A stretch of DNA of 64,000 bases from positions 687,001-751,000 of the forward strand of contig NZ_CP065589.1 of assembly GCF_021278965.1 (NCBI RefSeq), written 5' to 3'. Positions 18,668-27,973 of the stretch are shown piece by piece (positions within the stretch are counted from its first letter, which is position 1; every line of letters begins with the position of its first letter). This DNA is from Chryseobacterium capnotolerans (GTDB taxonomy: Bacteria; Bacteroidota; Bacteroidia; Flavobacteriales; Weeksellaceae). The translations under genes were made by a program, and so were the position numbers. The notes beneath the pieces are model-generated. The model was not told the origin of the DNA, searched no databases, and saw only the letters and a program-made list of their open reading frames with translations.

Positions 18668-18958
18668 TTATATTATTGATTGTAAAAGTTCTACTTTGTG
18701 AGAGTCATTCAGTCCGCTTTCATCTCTCAATCTTTGAAATTCCTTAAATGATGGAACATTCAAAACTTCATGCTGAACTTCTTCATTGATGTAGTTTGAA
18801 TAATGTAGAAAAGTAACGCCATCCTCCTTTACAAAAACCTTGTATTCAAATACTGACTGATCTAAGTTTTTAAAATCTTCTAAAAACTTTTGAATATTGG
18901 CCTTATTTGATGAAACAAACTCAGGTTTTACAGTATAGCTTACCATTACATTAATCAT
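18668..18958 (-). CDS. Small ABM-like (antibiotic biosynthesis monooxygenase fold) protein
   Basis: A 96-residue soluble protein that starts MINVMVSYTVKPEFV and contains FEYKVFVKEDGVTFLHYSNY and FQRLRDESGL. This pattern of a short strand, an amphipathic helix and paired strands fits a dimeric alpha/beta ferredoxin-like ABM domain. Proteins of this fold have many activities or none. It lies between nrdB (100 bases upstream) and nrdA (56 bases downstream) in the same direction. Co-transcription is likely, but a link to nucleotide reduction is not established. A hairpin with ATTCCGGA/TCCGGAAT stems lies between it and nrdA. Confidence 0.65.
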   Translation of the reverse strand: MINVMVSYTVKPEFVSSNKANIQKFLEDFKNLDQSVFEYKVFVKEDGVTFLHYSNYINEEVQHEVLNVPSFKEFQRLRDESGLNDSHKVELLQSII

Positions 18959-19058
18959 TGTTATTTGTGTTTATTAAGTTAACTCTTGTTTGAAGTATAA
19001 AGAATATAATTATCCTAATACCATCTGCCTTGACGCTCGCTTCGCTCGCGCCTTTACA

Positions 19059-20033
19059 TTAGAACAAGTCGTTTGCTGTAATACTCTTATCGTGTTTCGT
19101 GTAATCCACAGGTCTTTTTGCAAAGAAATCATCCAGTGAATTGGCGAAAACTTCTTCTTCGAACCAAACCATTGGTCTGTATTGCTCCGGAGTGATGTTG
19201 TATCTTGTCTTCATGTTGATTTTCTTCAAGCTGTCATCTACACGGTACTTCATGAAGTTTAATAGATCTTCTTTAGATACGTTATCAATTTCTCCTAATT
19301 CAAAGATCCAGCTTAGGATGTCTCCTTCTCTTGCGATAGATTCATCTACAAGGGTATAGATATCTTCAATATCGCTGTCTGTCAATAGATCTGGTTGTTC
19401 TTCACGGATTTTGTTGATCAGATAGATTCCTGCATTAGCGTGAATTTGCTCATCTACAGAAGTCCATGCAATAATGTTGGAAACATTTTTCATGAAGCCT
19501 TTGAATCTTGTGAAAGAAAGGATGATGGCAAATTGAGAGAAAAGAGAAACGTTTTCTACCAGGATACTGAATAACAATAATGCTGAAACATATTCTTTAG
19601 GAGTAGCAGAGTTGGCATGTTTTAAAGCATTTCCAAGGAACTCAATTCTACCCTTTACAGCAGGAATTTCAATTACATTAAGGAATTCGTCATTATATCC
19701 TAATACTTCTAATAAACGGGAATATGCTTCGGAATGACGGAACTCACATTCTGCGAAAGTAGATCCTAATCCATTGAACTCCGGTTTCGGAAGGTGGTTG
19801 TATAAATTCCCCCAGAATGTCTTTACAGACACCTCGATCTGTGCAATGGCTAATAGCGCATTTTTCACAGCATGCTTTTCATGTGGTTCCAACTGCGAAT
19901 GAAAATCTTGTACATCTGCAGTAAAGTCCACTTCCGAATGTACCCAGAACGATTTGTTGATGGCTTCTACAAATTGTAGAACTTCAGGGTATTCAAATGG
20001 CTTATAGCTTACTCTCTTATCAAAAATTCCCAT
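19059..20033 (-). CDS. nrdB: Ribonucleoside-diphosphate reductase subunit beta, class I
   Basis: Small radical-generating subunit, 324 residues, an all-helical ferritin-like diiron protein. The metal-ligand motifs are visible: FTADVQDF (about 38-45, Asp), ECEFRHSEAY (about 106-115, Glu, His and the radical Tyr four residues after His), SILVENVSLFSQF (Glu) and WTSVDEQIHANAG (Glu and His). The C-terminal tail ends in ANDLF, consistent with docking to NrdA. It starts MGIFDKRVSYKPF without an N-terminal ATP-cone, unlike the cone-fused NrdB known from some Bacteroidota. Start ATG at 20033. It is first in the group with the ABM gene and nrdA. Confidence 0.95.
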   Translation of the reverse strand: MGIFDKRVSYKPFEYPEVLQFVEAINKSFWVHSEVDFTADVQDFHSQLEPHEKHAVKNALLAIAQIEVSVKTFWGNLYNHLPKPEFNGLGSTFAECEFRHSEAYSRLLEVLGYNDEFLNVIEIPAVKGRIEFLGNALKHANSATPKEYVSALLLFSILVENVSLFSQFAIILSFTRFKGFMKNVSNIIAWTSVDEQIHANAGIYLINKIREEQPDLLTDSDIEDIYTLVDESIAREGDILSWIFELGEIDNVSKEDLLNFMKYRVDDSLKKINMKTRYNITPEQYRPMVWFEEEVFANSLDDFFAKRPVDYTKHDKSITANDLF

Positions 20034-20457
20034 ATTAAAATATCTTTATAATTAAATAATTCAGATCTATGTGGATAATGTTCAGAAGATGGTTAACTTT
20101 TTGTTTTTGTGATGGTTGTGAATTTAAGTTATTCACACTGCAAGTTTTCTTTTCTGAGCAAAATCTAATGACAAAGTTCGAAAAAAAGAACTGATTTTGA
20201 AAGAGGTAAATACTAATAGGCTGACTTTTAGCTGTAAAAGTTTTCCACATTTACATGAAACTGGCTCGAATAATAGGCTAGAAGGCAATATAGGGGATAA
20301 ATACATGGAAAACCTAAGTTACAGTTAAACGAAACTTTATAAACTATTTTAAATAAAGGGTTAAAGTGTTAAACAAAAAAATATTTGAATAAATTTTCTT
20401 TCTTGTAACAATTTGGAAATATCATCTACTTATTGGGTATAAAACATACATCACTTA
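20034..20457. other. Divergent intergenic region between nrdB and the ABC operon
   Basis: 424 AT-rich bases that must hold both the leftward nrdB promoter and the rightward efflux-operon promoter. No convincing TAnnTTTG element was found on either strand. A short open frame on the minus strand (20035-20250) has no coding character. Confidence 0.6.
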
Positions 20458-21147
20458 ATGTTAGTAATTCAGGATTTACACAAGTCATACGATACAGGAA
20501 AAAGCAAGCTTCATGTTTTGAAGGGGATTAATCTGAATATTTCAGAGGGAGAGTTTGTTTCCATTATGGGAAGTTCTGGTTCCGGAAAATCTACTCTTTT
20601 GAATATCATTGGTATTCTGGATGAAAAAGATTCAGGAACTTATGAGCTGGATGGTGTTCCTATCGAGCATTTGTCTGAGGTAAAAGCTGCGGAATACAGA
20701 AGTAAATTTTTAGGATTTATTTTCCAGTCTTTTAATCTTATCAGTTATAAAACAGCTCTTGAAAATGTAGCTCTTCCATTATATTATCAAAATGTACCGA
20801 GAAAAGAACGGAATCAAAAGGCATTAGAATACCTGGAGAAAGTAGGCCTTACCCAATGGGCCAATCACCTTCCTAATGAACTTTCAGGAGGACAGAAACA
20901 AAGAGTTGCCATTGCAAGGGCTCTTATTACAAATCCAAAAGTCGTATTGGCGGATGAACCTACCGGAGCTTTGGATTCAAAAACCACCCATGATATTATG
21001 AAACTTCTTCAGGATATTAACAATGAAGGGAAAACAATCATTGTGGTGACCCACGAACCGGATGTAGCGGCACAGACAAAAAGAAATGTAGTGCTGAAGG
21101 ATGGGATTATTGAAAGTGATGAGTTTATTAAACAGATTGTGCTTTAA
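20458..21147 (+). CDS. ABC transporter ATP-binding protein (LolD/MacB type)
   Basis: A 229-residue cytosolic ATPase that powers the permeases encoded next. Walker A GSSGSGKST (about 38-46), Q-loop FQSFNL, signature LSGGQKQR (about 141-148), Walker B VVLADEPTGALDS and the switch His in VVTHEPDVA are all present, and the ALDS/SGGQKQR combination is typical of the MacB/LolD/FtsE branch. It is first of four co-directional genes (ATPase, permease, permease, HlyD adaptor), an arrangement that points to tripartite efflux or envelope-substrate export. The substrate is not evident. Confidence 0.93.
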   Translation: MLVIQDLHKSYDTGKSKLHVLKGINLNISEGEFVSIMGSSGSGKSTLLNIIGILDEKDSGTYELDGVPIEHLSEVKAAEYRSKFLGFIFQSFNLISYKTALENVALPLYYQNVPRKERNQKALEYLEKVGLTQWANHLPNELSGGQKQRVAIARALITNPKVVLADEPTGALDSKTTHDIMKLLQDINNEGKTIIVVTHEPDVAAQTKRNVVLKDGIIESDEFIKQIVL

Positions 21148-21149
21148 GC

Positions 21150-21213
21150 AATTTGAAAATTTGAAAATGAGATAATTTGAAAATTAAATGATTTTAATTT
21201 TTCAATCTTTTAA
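21150..21213. repeat. AT-rich TTTGAAAAT repeat, copy 1 (between efflux genes)
   Basis: Contains AATTTGAAAATTTGAAAATG and a second ATAATTTGAAAATT, then the partly complementary AATTTTTCAATCTTTTAAT. Similar wording fills the next two intercistronic gaps of this operon. Confidence 0.75.
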
Positions 21214-21224
21214 TATTAATAAAA

Positions 21225-22457
21225 ATGTTTGACCTAGATCGTTGGCAGGAAATATTCAGTTCTATCCGTAGTAATGTACTTCGGACAGTACTTTCAGGAT
21301 TTACAGTAGCTTTAGGACTGTTTATTTTCATTGTACTTTTTGGAATAGGACAAGGGCTTCAGAATGCTTTCTCGGAAGGGTTTGCAGGTGATGCTAAAAA
21401 CCTGATTACCATTTATACAGGAAAAACAACTTTAGCTTATAAAGGATTACAGTCCGATAGAAGTGTGAGTATGAATAATGATGACTATGACTTTCTTGTT
21501 AATACAGAAAAAGAAAAAGTAGGAGCATCCAGCCCAAGATATGCTACCAATTTAATGGTGAAATATGGAAAGGAGAGTGGTCTTTATCAGGTTCATGGTG
21601 CAGAGCCGGGAGAACAAGTTATTGAAAACAGAAATCTTGTTGATGGACGTTATATTAATTCTTTTGACCTGGCAAGAAAGCAGAATGTAGCAGTGATCGG
21701 AAGAATGGTTCAGAGAGACCTTATTAAAAACGGGGGGTCCATAGGGAAAGAACTGGATATCAACGGAACAATGTTTAAAGTAGTAGGCGTATTTTCAGAC
21801 GATGGCGGAGACAGAGACGAAAGACATATTACTGTACCTATTACCACTTTACAGCAGATGAAGAAAGGCTCTGATACTGTAAACACGGTTTATATAGCCT
21901 ATAATGATAAATTACTTAATCCTCAGGATGCTATTAAATATGGTGATGAACTGAGAGATAAATTAAAAGCAAGAAAGAATGTATCTCCTGATGACGAAAA
22001 TGGAGTCCGTGTTTGGAATAATGCCAAAAATATGAATGATACCTTCACCTTTATGGCAGTTCTTACTGCAATTGTTGGATTTATTGGATTAGGGACATTA
22101 TTGGCAGGGATCATCGGGATCAGTAACATTATGGTGTATATCGTAAAAGAAAGAACCAAAGAAATCGGGGTACGAAAAGCCATTGGAGCAAGACCTGCAG
22201 GAATTGTTGCCTTAATTGTTCAGGAAAGTGTAGTAATTACTGTGATTTCAGGAATTGTTGGAATAGGAGTAGGTGTGCTAACATTGAGCTTGATTGGTGA
22301 CAGTCTTGAAGAGTTTTTCATTAAAAGTCCAAGTGTAGGTTGGGGATCTATCCTTATGGCATTTATTGCCTTGGTTTTTTCCGGATTGATCGCGGGATTT
22401 GTTCCAGCATACAGAGCTTCAAGAATTAAACCGATTGAAGCATTGAGAACAGAATAG
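21225..22457 (+). CDS. ABC transporter permease, MacB/FtsX type (first)
   Basis: A 410-residue inner-membrane permease. One N-terminal membrane span (about 20-43) is followed by a MacB-like periplasmic core domain (about 45-250), then three C-terminal spans (about 275-300, 330-352, 370-392) with VKERTKEIGVRKAIGARPAGI between the first two and the end RASRIKPIEALRTE, both hallmarks of the FtsX domain. It begins MFDLDRWQEIFSSIRSNVLRT, closely paralleled by the next gene, so the pair arose by duplication and probably forms a heterodimer with the upstream ATPase. Confidence 0.92.
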   Translation: MFDLDRWQEIFSSIRSNVLRTVLSGFTVALGLFIFIVLFGIGQGLQNAFSEGFAGDAKNLITIYTGKTTLAYKGLQSDRSVSMNNDDYDFLVNTEKEKVGASSPRYATNLMVKYGKESGLYQVHGAEPGEQVIENRNLVDGRYINSFDLARKQNVAVIGRMVQRDLIKNGGSIGKELDINGTMFKVVGVFSDDGGDRDERHITVPITTLQQMKKGSDTVNTVYIAYNDKLLNPQDAIKYGDELRDKLKARKNVSPDDENGVRVWNNAKNMNDTFTFMAVLTAIVGFIGLGTLLAGIIGISNIMVYIVKERTKEIGVRKAIGARPAGIVALIVQESVVITVISGIVGIGVGVLTLSLIGDSLEEFFIKSPSVGWGSILMAFIALVFSGLIAGFVPAYRASRIKPIEALRTE

Positions 22458-22458
22458 T

Positions 22459-22490
22459 AATTTGAAAATAATATAAAATTGGAAATGCAG
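22459..22490. repeat. AT-rich TTTGAAAAT repeat, copy 2 (short)
   Basis: TAATTTGAAAATAATATAAAATTGGAAATG immediately follows the first permease stop codon and repeats the theme of copies 1 and 3. Confidence 0.55.
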
Positions 22491-22551
22491 TAATGATCGC
22501 AGTTTGTTGATTTACTCTTTTACAACTATTAATAATTTATAATTCAGAAAG

Positions 22552-23823
22552 GTGAATATCATATTTAAAATAGATACTTGGCAGGAAATTTATTATTCAT
22601 TGAGGAATAATAAACTCCGCACATTTCTTACCATGATTGGAGTAGGATGGGGCATGTTTTTGTATGTGAGCCTTCTTGGGGCAGCAAAAGGAATGGAGAA
22701 TGGTTTTGATAAATTGTTTTCCGGATTCGCTACCAACTCTATTTTCCTGTGGGCACAAAAGACATCCATTCCTTATGAGGGATTTCCTAAAGGAAGAGAA
22801 GTTCATTTGAACCTATCAGATATGGAGATGCTCAAAAGAAAAGTAGTTGATGTAGATTATATATCACCCCAGAATGCAAGAGGAAGTTTTACAGGAACAC
22901 CGGGAGAATCTATATCAAGAAACGGGAAAAGTGCTACTTATTCTTTGACAGGAGATTATGCAGTAGGAAATAAAATTTCAGAAAAGAAACTTATTTTCGG
23001 GCGTTACATCAATGATGCCGACGTTTCCGGAAATAAAAATGTAGTAGTTATAGGAGAAGAAATCTACAAAAACCTTTTTGATTCCAAGAAAAAAGAAAAT
23101 CCGATAGGGCAGTCTATCAATATAAAAGGAATATTTTTCAACGTAATTGGCGTTTTCAGAGTGAAAAAAGGCGGAGGCTTTGAGAATGACCAAACAGCCT
23201 TTATTCCACTATCCACTTATACTAAAATGTACAATGCAGGCGAGCAGATTGATCTGTTTGCTATTGTAAGCAAGCCTAATGCTAACGTTAATGGAGTGGA
23301 AGAAGAAGTAAAACAGGTGTTAAAAGCAAAAAATAAAATTTCTCCCGAAGATACCAATGCCTTTGGAAGTTTCAATTTGGGAAAAGAGTTTAAAAAGCTG
23401 ACAGGTTTCCTCACCGGAATGCAGCTTTTAACCATCATTGTAGGAACATTAACGATTCTGGCAGGGGTGATTGCCATTTCAAACATTCTCTTGATTACTG
23501 TAAAAGAAAGGACCAAGGAAATTGGAATCAGAAGAGCCTTGGGGGCAAAACCATCTGAAGTTAGAAACCAGATATTATTGGAAAGTGTTGTGATTACGCT
23601 CTCCTCAGGACTTCTAGGATTTATGTTTGGAATTTTTGTACTGATGATTTTAAATATAGCCACTCAGGGACAGGATTCGTTTCCTTTCTATAATCCAACG
23701 GTAAACTACGGAAACGTATTTGCTGCCATGGCAGTAATGGTAATATTAGGATTGATTATCGGGATGATCCCTGCACAGAGAGCGGTGAAAATCAGACCGA
23801 TTGAAGCATTAAGGACAGAGTAA
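22552..23823 (+). CDS. ABC transporter permease, MacB/FtsX type (second)
   Basis: A 423-residue paralogue of the preceding gene with the same design: TWQEIYYSLRNNKLRTFLTMIG leading into the first membrane span, a periplasmic core domain, VKERTKEIGIRRALGAKPSEV between C-terminal spans, and the identical ending IRPIEALRTE. The start is a GTG at 22552. No ATG gives the conserved N-terminus, so GTG initiation is accepted. It probably pairs with the first permease and the ATPase at 20458. Confidence 0.92.
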   Translation: MNIIFKIDTWQEIYYSLRNNKLRTFLTMIGVGWGMFLYVSLLGAAKGMENGFDKLFSGFATNSIFLWAQKTSIPYEGFPKGREVHLNLSDMEMLKRKVVDVDYISPQNARGSFTGTPGESISRNGKSATYSLTGDYAVGNKISEKKLIFGRYINDADVSGNKNVVVIGEEIYKNLFDSKKKENPIGQSINIKGIFFNVIGVFRVKKGGGFENDQTAFIPLSTYTKMYNAGEQIDLFAIVSKPNANVNGVEEEVKQVLKAKNKISPEDTNAFGSFNLGKEFKKLTGFLTGMQLLTIIVGTLTILAGVIAISNILLITVKERTKEIGIRRALGAKPSEVRNQILLESVVITLSSGLLGFMFGIFVLMILNIATQGQDSFPFYNPTVNYGNVFAAMAVMVILGLIIGMIPAQRAVKIRPIEALRTE

Positions 23824-23920
23824 TAATTTGAAAATGAAATAATTTGAAAAATTTGAAAATGATCAGTAGCCATGGGGTATTAATCTTTTAATTTTTAAAT
23901 CTTTCAATCCTTTAATTAAA
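23824..23920. repeat. AT-rich TTTGAAAAT repeat, copy 3
   Basis: TAATTTGAAAATGAAATAATTTG, AAAAATTTGAAAATG and, further on, TTAATTTTTAAATCTTTCAATCC give the same direct copies and an inverted arm as copy 1. It sits between the second permease and the adaptor. Confidence 0.75.
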
Positions 23921-23935
23921 AAATAAACTATACAT

Positions 23936-25147
23936 ATGAAAAAGAAATTCACTTGGAAAAAAGCCATTTATATCGTGTTGGGGCTTTTATTTGCAGTGGC
24001 ATTGTTCTCAGGGATCGGTTATCTTATAAAATCAAATTCCCAAGAAAGCGAGGCTTTCCTTACCCGTAAACCTAGTATCCAGAATATGGATGATAAGGTA
24101 ATGGCCACTGGGAAAATTGTTCCAAAGGAAGAAATTGAAATTAAACCCAATATTACTGGGATTATCGATAAAATTTTAGTGAAGGAAGGTGATAAAGTGG
24201 AAGTAGGCCAGCTGATTGCTACTGTGAAAATTGTACCAAGTATTTCTGAAGTGAATGCAGCTCAGCAGGAAGTTCAGAATGCACAGATTCAGATAAGCAA
24301 TGCACAGATGAATGTTGGGAATATGCAGAAGCAGTTTGAAATGCAGGATAAGCTTTTTAAGCAAGGTGTAGCTTCCAGACAAGAGTTCCTTAATGCTCAA
24401 CAGCAGCTATTCTCACAGCAACAGACCTTGAAAAATGCTCAGCAGCAGTTGAATACTGCACAGAAAAGATTGCAGATCGCAAAAACCGGAGCTACTCCTG
24501 AACTTCAGGGGCAAGGTTTAGCTACCACTCAAATCCGTTCCAAAGCTTCAGGGACTGTTCTTGAGGTTCCTGTAAAATTAGGAAGCCAGGTAATTGAAGC
24601 GAATAACTTTAATGCAGGAACAACCATTTGTTCAGTAGCCGATCTAAATTCTCTGATATTCAAAGGAGAAATTGATGAAGCGCAGGCAGGAAAGTTAAAG
24701 CAAGGAATGGATATGAATATTGTAATCGGTGCATTACAGAATAAAACTTTCCCTGGGAAGCTGACTATGATTGCTCCTAAAGGAAAAGACAATGCAGGAA
24801 CTATTAAATTCCCGGTAGAAGGAAACGTAGATAATCCTAACAATGAATATATCAGAGCCGGATTCTCTGCGAATGGAGAAATTGTATTAAGCTCACAGAA
24901 AAATGCTTTATTACTGGATGAATCTTTAGTTCAGTATGAAAAGAAGCAAGGAAAAGATGTTCCTTTTGTAGAAGTAAAGCAGACAGATGGAAAATTTAAG
25001 AAAGTATATGTAAAGCTTGGAGCCAGTGACGGGATCAATGTTCAGATTCTTCCAGGATCCAATATTACAAAAGATTCTGAAGTGAAAGTTTGGAATCCTT
25101 CTGATAAAGACAAAGAAGAGTTGAAAGAAAAAGCAAAAGCAAAATAA
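23936..25147 (+). CDS. HlyD/MacA-family efflux adaptor (membrane fusion protein)
   Basis: A 403-residue periplasmic adaptor anchored by one N-terminal span (about 10-29). ATGKIVPKEEIEIKPNITGI (about 56-75) starts the barrel-sandwich/lipoyl hybrid. A long coiled coil rich in Gln, Asn and Ala (about 105-180) forms the hairpin, and RSKASGTVLEVPVKLGSQV begins the second lipoyl half, followed by beta-barrel and membrane-proximal domains. The end is Lys/Glu-rich (KDKEELKEKAKAK). It is last gene of the efflux operon. No TolC-like outer-membrane protein is encoded nearby, so one from elsewhere would be used. Confidence 0.92.
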   Translation: MKKKFTWKKAIYIVLGLLFAVALFSGIGYLIKSNSQESEAFLTRKPSIQNMDDKVMATGKIVPKEEIEIKPNITGIIDKILVKEGDKVEVGQLIATVKIVPSISEVNAAQQEVQNAQIQISNAQMNVGNMQKQFEMQDKLFKQGVASRQEFLNAQQQLFSQQQTLKNAQQQLNTAQKRLQIAKTGATPELQGQGLATTQIRSKASGTVLEVPVKLGSQVIEANNFNAGTTICSVADLNSLIFKGEIDEAQAGKLKQGMDMNIVIGALQNKTFPGKLTMIAPKGKDNAGTIKFPVEGNVDNPNNEYIRAGFSANGEIVLSSQKNALLLDESLVQYEKKQGKDVPFVEVKQTDGKFKKVYVKLGASDGINVQILPGSNITKDSEVKVWNPSDKDKEELKEKAKAK

Positions 25148-25176
25148 TAAACTTACTATACATTTTAAACTGTTAG

Positions 25177-25207
25177 ATCCCGGAGTATATTCTTCGGGAT
25201 TTTTTTA
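25177..25207 (+). terminator. Terminator of the efflux operon
   Basis: Stem ATCCCG/CGGGAT (25177-25182 with 25195-25200) followed by seven T's, 30 bases past the adaptor stop. Confidence 0.75.
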
Positions 25208-25281
25208 TAAAAACCAGATATTATATTGATGTAATAAATCAGAAGTTTGAAATGTCTTATTTTTAATTATAAAATAAAACT

Positions 25282-26806
25282 ATGAAGAAAAGCTACCTAA
25301 TTTTGATCCTCTTTGTCATTGTGAAATTTGTCCTTCAATATTCCTTGGTAAGCCCTGTATACGATTTGCAAAGAGATGAATATTTGCACTTAGATCAAGG
25401 TAATCATCTTGCTTGGGGGTATATTTCTGTTCCTCCCGTAAGCTCATGGATATCGTGGCTGATAAAAATATTGGGAGGTTCTGTATTTTGGATTAGATTT
25501 TTTCCGGCTTTATTTGGAGCATTGACGATGGTTGTTGTCTGGAAAGCTATTGAAGAATTAAAAGGTGGTATTTTTGCATGTATTCTTGCAGCCTTAGGGT
25601 TATTGTTATCTTCGCTGCTCCGATTGAATATGCTTTATCAGCCCAATTCATTGGATGTTTTGTTGTGGACTTCTTTTTTCTACATTCTGATAAAATACGT
25701 CAATACAGAAAAAGTAAAGTGGTTATATTGGGGTGGAGGTATTTTTGCAATCGGAATTTTGAACAAATACAATATTGCTTTTCTTGCATTAGGATTTATC
25801 CCTGCACTTCTCATAACAAAACAAAGAAGGATTTTTCTAAATCCGCATACTTACGGAGCTGCACTTTTAGCATTAATAATTATTCTTCCCAATCTTATCT
25901 GGCAGTATAATAACGGATTTCCGGTAATTCACCATATGAAAGAGCTTTCCGAATTTCAATTGGTGAATGTAAACAGGTTTAACTTTTTGAAATCTCAGCT
26001 TTTATTCTTTATTGGTGTTGCGTTTGTTATCCTGTTGGGCTTTTATGCATTATTATTTTATAAAGCTTTTGAAAAAATCAGGTTTTTTTTTCTGGGGATA
26101 TGTTATTACCATAGCAGTATTTATGTTTTTTAGGGCAAAGGATTATTATGCTGTAGGTATTTATCCTATATACATTGGATTTGGAGCTGTTTATCTTGAG
26201 AATATTTTAAATAGTGGATGGAAGAGATTTCTAAAACCAGTTTGTCTTCTACATCCTATCCTTTTGTTTTTGCCAATATATAATTTGGCATTTCCTAACA
26301 AAACTCCAGAATCTATAGTGAAAAATCCAGAAAATTATAAAAAATTTGGGCTCTTGCGCTGGGAAGATGGTAAAGATCATTCCTTACCTCAGGATTTTGC
26401 TGATATGCTGGGGTGGAAAGAACTGGCACATAAAGTAGATAAAGAATATTCACGATTATCAAAATCCGGGAATACTTTAGTGCTTTGCGATAATTATGGA
26501 CAGGCGGGAGCAATTAATTTTTACTCAAAAAAAGGCGTAAAGGCTGTTTCATTTAATGCCGACTATATCAACTGGTTTGATTTAAGTAAGGAATACAAAA
26601 ATCTAATTAGAATTAAAGATAGCTCAGAAGATGAACTTGAAAAGACAGGAGCTTTTTTTAAACATTCTGCAATAGCAGATTCTGTTACCAGTCCTTATGC
26701 AAGAGGAAAAGGAACAATTATTTTCAGTTTTGAAGATGCCAATATTGATATACGAAAGAGACTTCAGGATGAGATTGATAAAATGAAAGATCAATGGAAA
26801 AAGTAA
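25282..26806 (+). CDS. GT39-type membrane glycosyltransferase (one extra base near 26093)
   Basis: Polytopic glycosyltransferase of the PMT/ArnT superfamily, which moves a sugar from a lipid-phosphate carrier to an acceptor on the outer face of the inner membrane. The first loop has the acidic motif YDLQRDEYLHLD (about residues 28-39) expected for catalysis, followed by many hydrophobic segments. The frame changes in the nine-T run 26093-26101. With eight T's the protein continues RFFFWGYVITIAVFMFFRAKDYYAVG and is 507 residues, typical of the family. The C-terminal 200 residues are soluble. Acceptor and donor are unknown. Neighbours give no clue. Confidence 0.82.
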
Positions 26807-26919
26807 ATTTTATTTTGAGGCCCTCTTAACAAATAAAAAAAATATTAATGCAACTTTATTGCGTTAATTGAATTTTATTGTAATTTTATCTCCTTAATAA
26901 ATTATATCTCAACTGAAAT

Positions 26920-27822
26920 ATGCAAAGTAAAAATTTTGATGTTATTATCATAGGTGGAAGCTATGCTGGCTTATCAGCAGGAATGGCATTGGGAAGATCC
27001 TTGAGGAATGTTTTGATTATAGACGACGGGAAACCCTGTAACAGGCAGACCCCGCATTCACATAATTTTATTACTCATGATGGAAAAACGCCAAAAGAAA
27101 TAGGAGAACTTGCGAAAAAGGATGTAGAAAAGTATGACAGTATTCAGTTTTATGATGGTAAAGTAATCAGAGTAGCCAAAAATACTGATGGTTTCTCTGT
27201 AGAACTATCTTCCGAAGATACATTTTATGCTAAAAAAATTATTTTGGCTTCAGGAGTAAAGGATATAATGCCTGATATTCCTGGATTTACAGAATGTTGG
27301 GGTATTTCTGTTATACATTGCCCATATTGTCATGGCTATGAGGTAAGAAATGAAGTAACAGGAATTCTATCTGATGGAGATTTGGCTTACGAATTTTCTA
27401 AACTTGTTTTTAATTTGACGAAAGAACTTACTTTATTTACTAACGGAAAAACTAAACTTACCCATGAGCAGGTTGAAAAATTGAGACAGAATACCATCAA
27501 CCTTAAAGAAGATGAAATTGTGAAGCTTGAACATGAAAACGGAAATATTCAAAAAATTATATTTAAAAATGGGAATGAAGTTTCTCTAAAAGCTTTGTAT
27601 GCGAAAATTCCTTTTGAACAGAATATTGATGTATCTGAATTGGCCTGTGAGTTAACAGAACATGGATTTATCAAAGTAGATTTTATGCAGAAAACTTCTG
27701 TTCCCGGAGTTTTTGCCTGTGGAGATAATACAACCATGATGAGGTCGGTAGCTAATGCTGTAGCACAGGGCAATTTTGCTGGAGCCATGGTAAATAAGGA
27801 ACTTTCGGAAGAAGAGTTTTAG
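26920..27822 (+). CDS. Thioredoxin-reductase-like NAD(P)/FAD-dependent oxidoreductase
   Basis: A 300-residue flavoprotein. The FAD-binding GGSYAG loop (about residues 12-17) is followed by DDGKPCNRQTPHSHNF. The redox pair is CPYCHGYEV (about 131-139) in place of the CATCDG type of true thioredoxin reductase, and the C-terminal FAD motif is GVFACGDN. The second dinucleotide site reads GILSDGDLAYEF, weaker than the usual GxGxxA, so NADPH binding is not certain. Proteins of this kind accompany varied redox pathways. There is no thioredoxin gene nearby. Start ATG at 26920. Confidence 0.85.
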   Translation: MQSKNFDVIIIGGSYAGLSAGMALGRSLRNVLIIDDGKPCNRQTPHSHNFITHDGKTPKEIGELAKKDVEKYDSIQFYDGKVIRVAKNTDGFSVELSSEDTFYAKKIILASGVKDIMPDIPGFTECWGISVIHCPYCHGYEVRNEVTGILSDGDLAYEFSKLVFNLTKELTLFTNGKTKLTHEQVEKLRQNTINLKEDEIVKLEHENGNIQKIIFKNGNEVSLKALYAKIPFEQNIDVSELACELTEHGFIKVDFMQKTSVPGVFACGDNTTMMRSVANAVAQGNFAGAMVNKELSEEEF

Positions 27823-27935
27823 AGATTTACTTTATATGATTGAATGGTATAAAAGATTTGATTGTTTTTCGGATATTTCATTATTTAGTGCTTAAAATCA
27901 TTTTTATCCATACCAAAATCTCAGCGAAAAATCCG

Positions 27936-27943
27936 TACATTTG
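27936..27943 (+). promoter_or_regulatory. Promoter -7 element of glyA
   Basis: TACATTTG, a TAnnTTTG match 30 bases before the glyA ATG. Confidence 0.65.
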
Positions 27944-27973
27944 GGGTGAAAAATTTCAAAAACTAAAAGTAAA

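Noticed and set aside
19028..19055. GC-rich CGCTCGCTTCGCTCGCG tract after nrdB as a terminator
   Set aside because: It is a direct, not an inverted, repetition and has no T run on the nrdB strand.
20035..20250. 71-codon minus-strand frame upstream of nrdB
   Set aside because: No start context, no family pattern, and AT-driven composition.
25282..26806. Two separate genes or true pseudogenes at the split loci
   Set aside because: Each half matches one part of a single family and the restored lengths are typical; genuine decay would add stops or substitutions, which I do not see.
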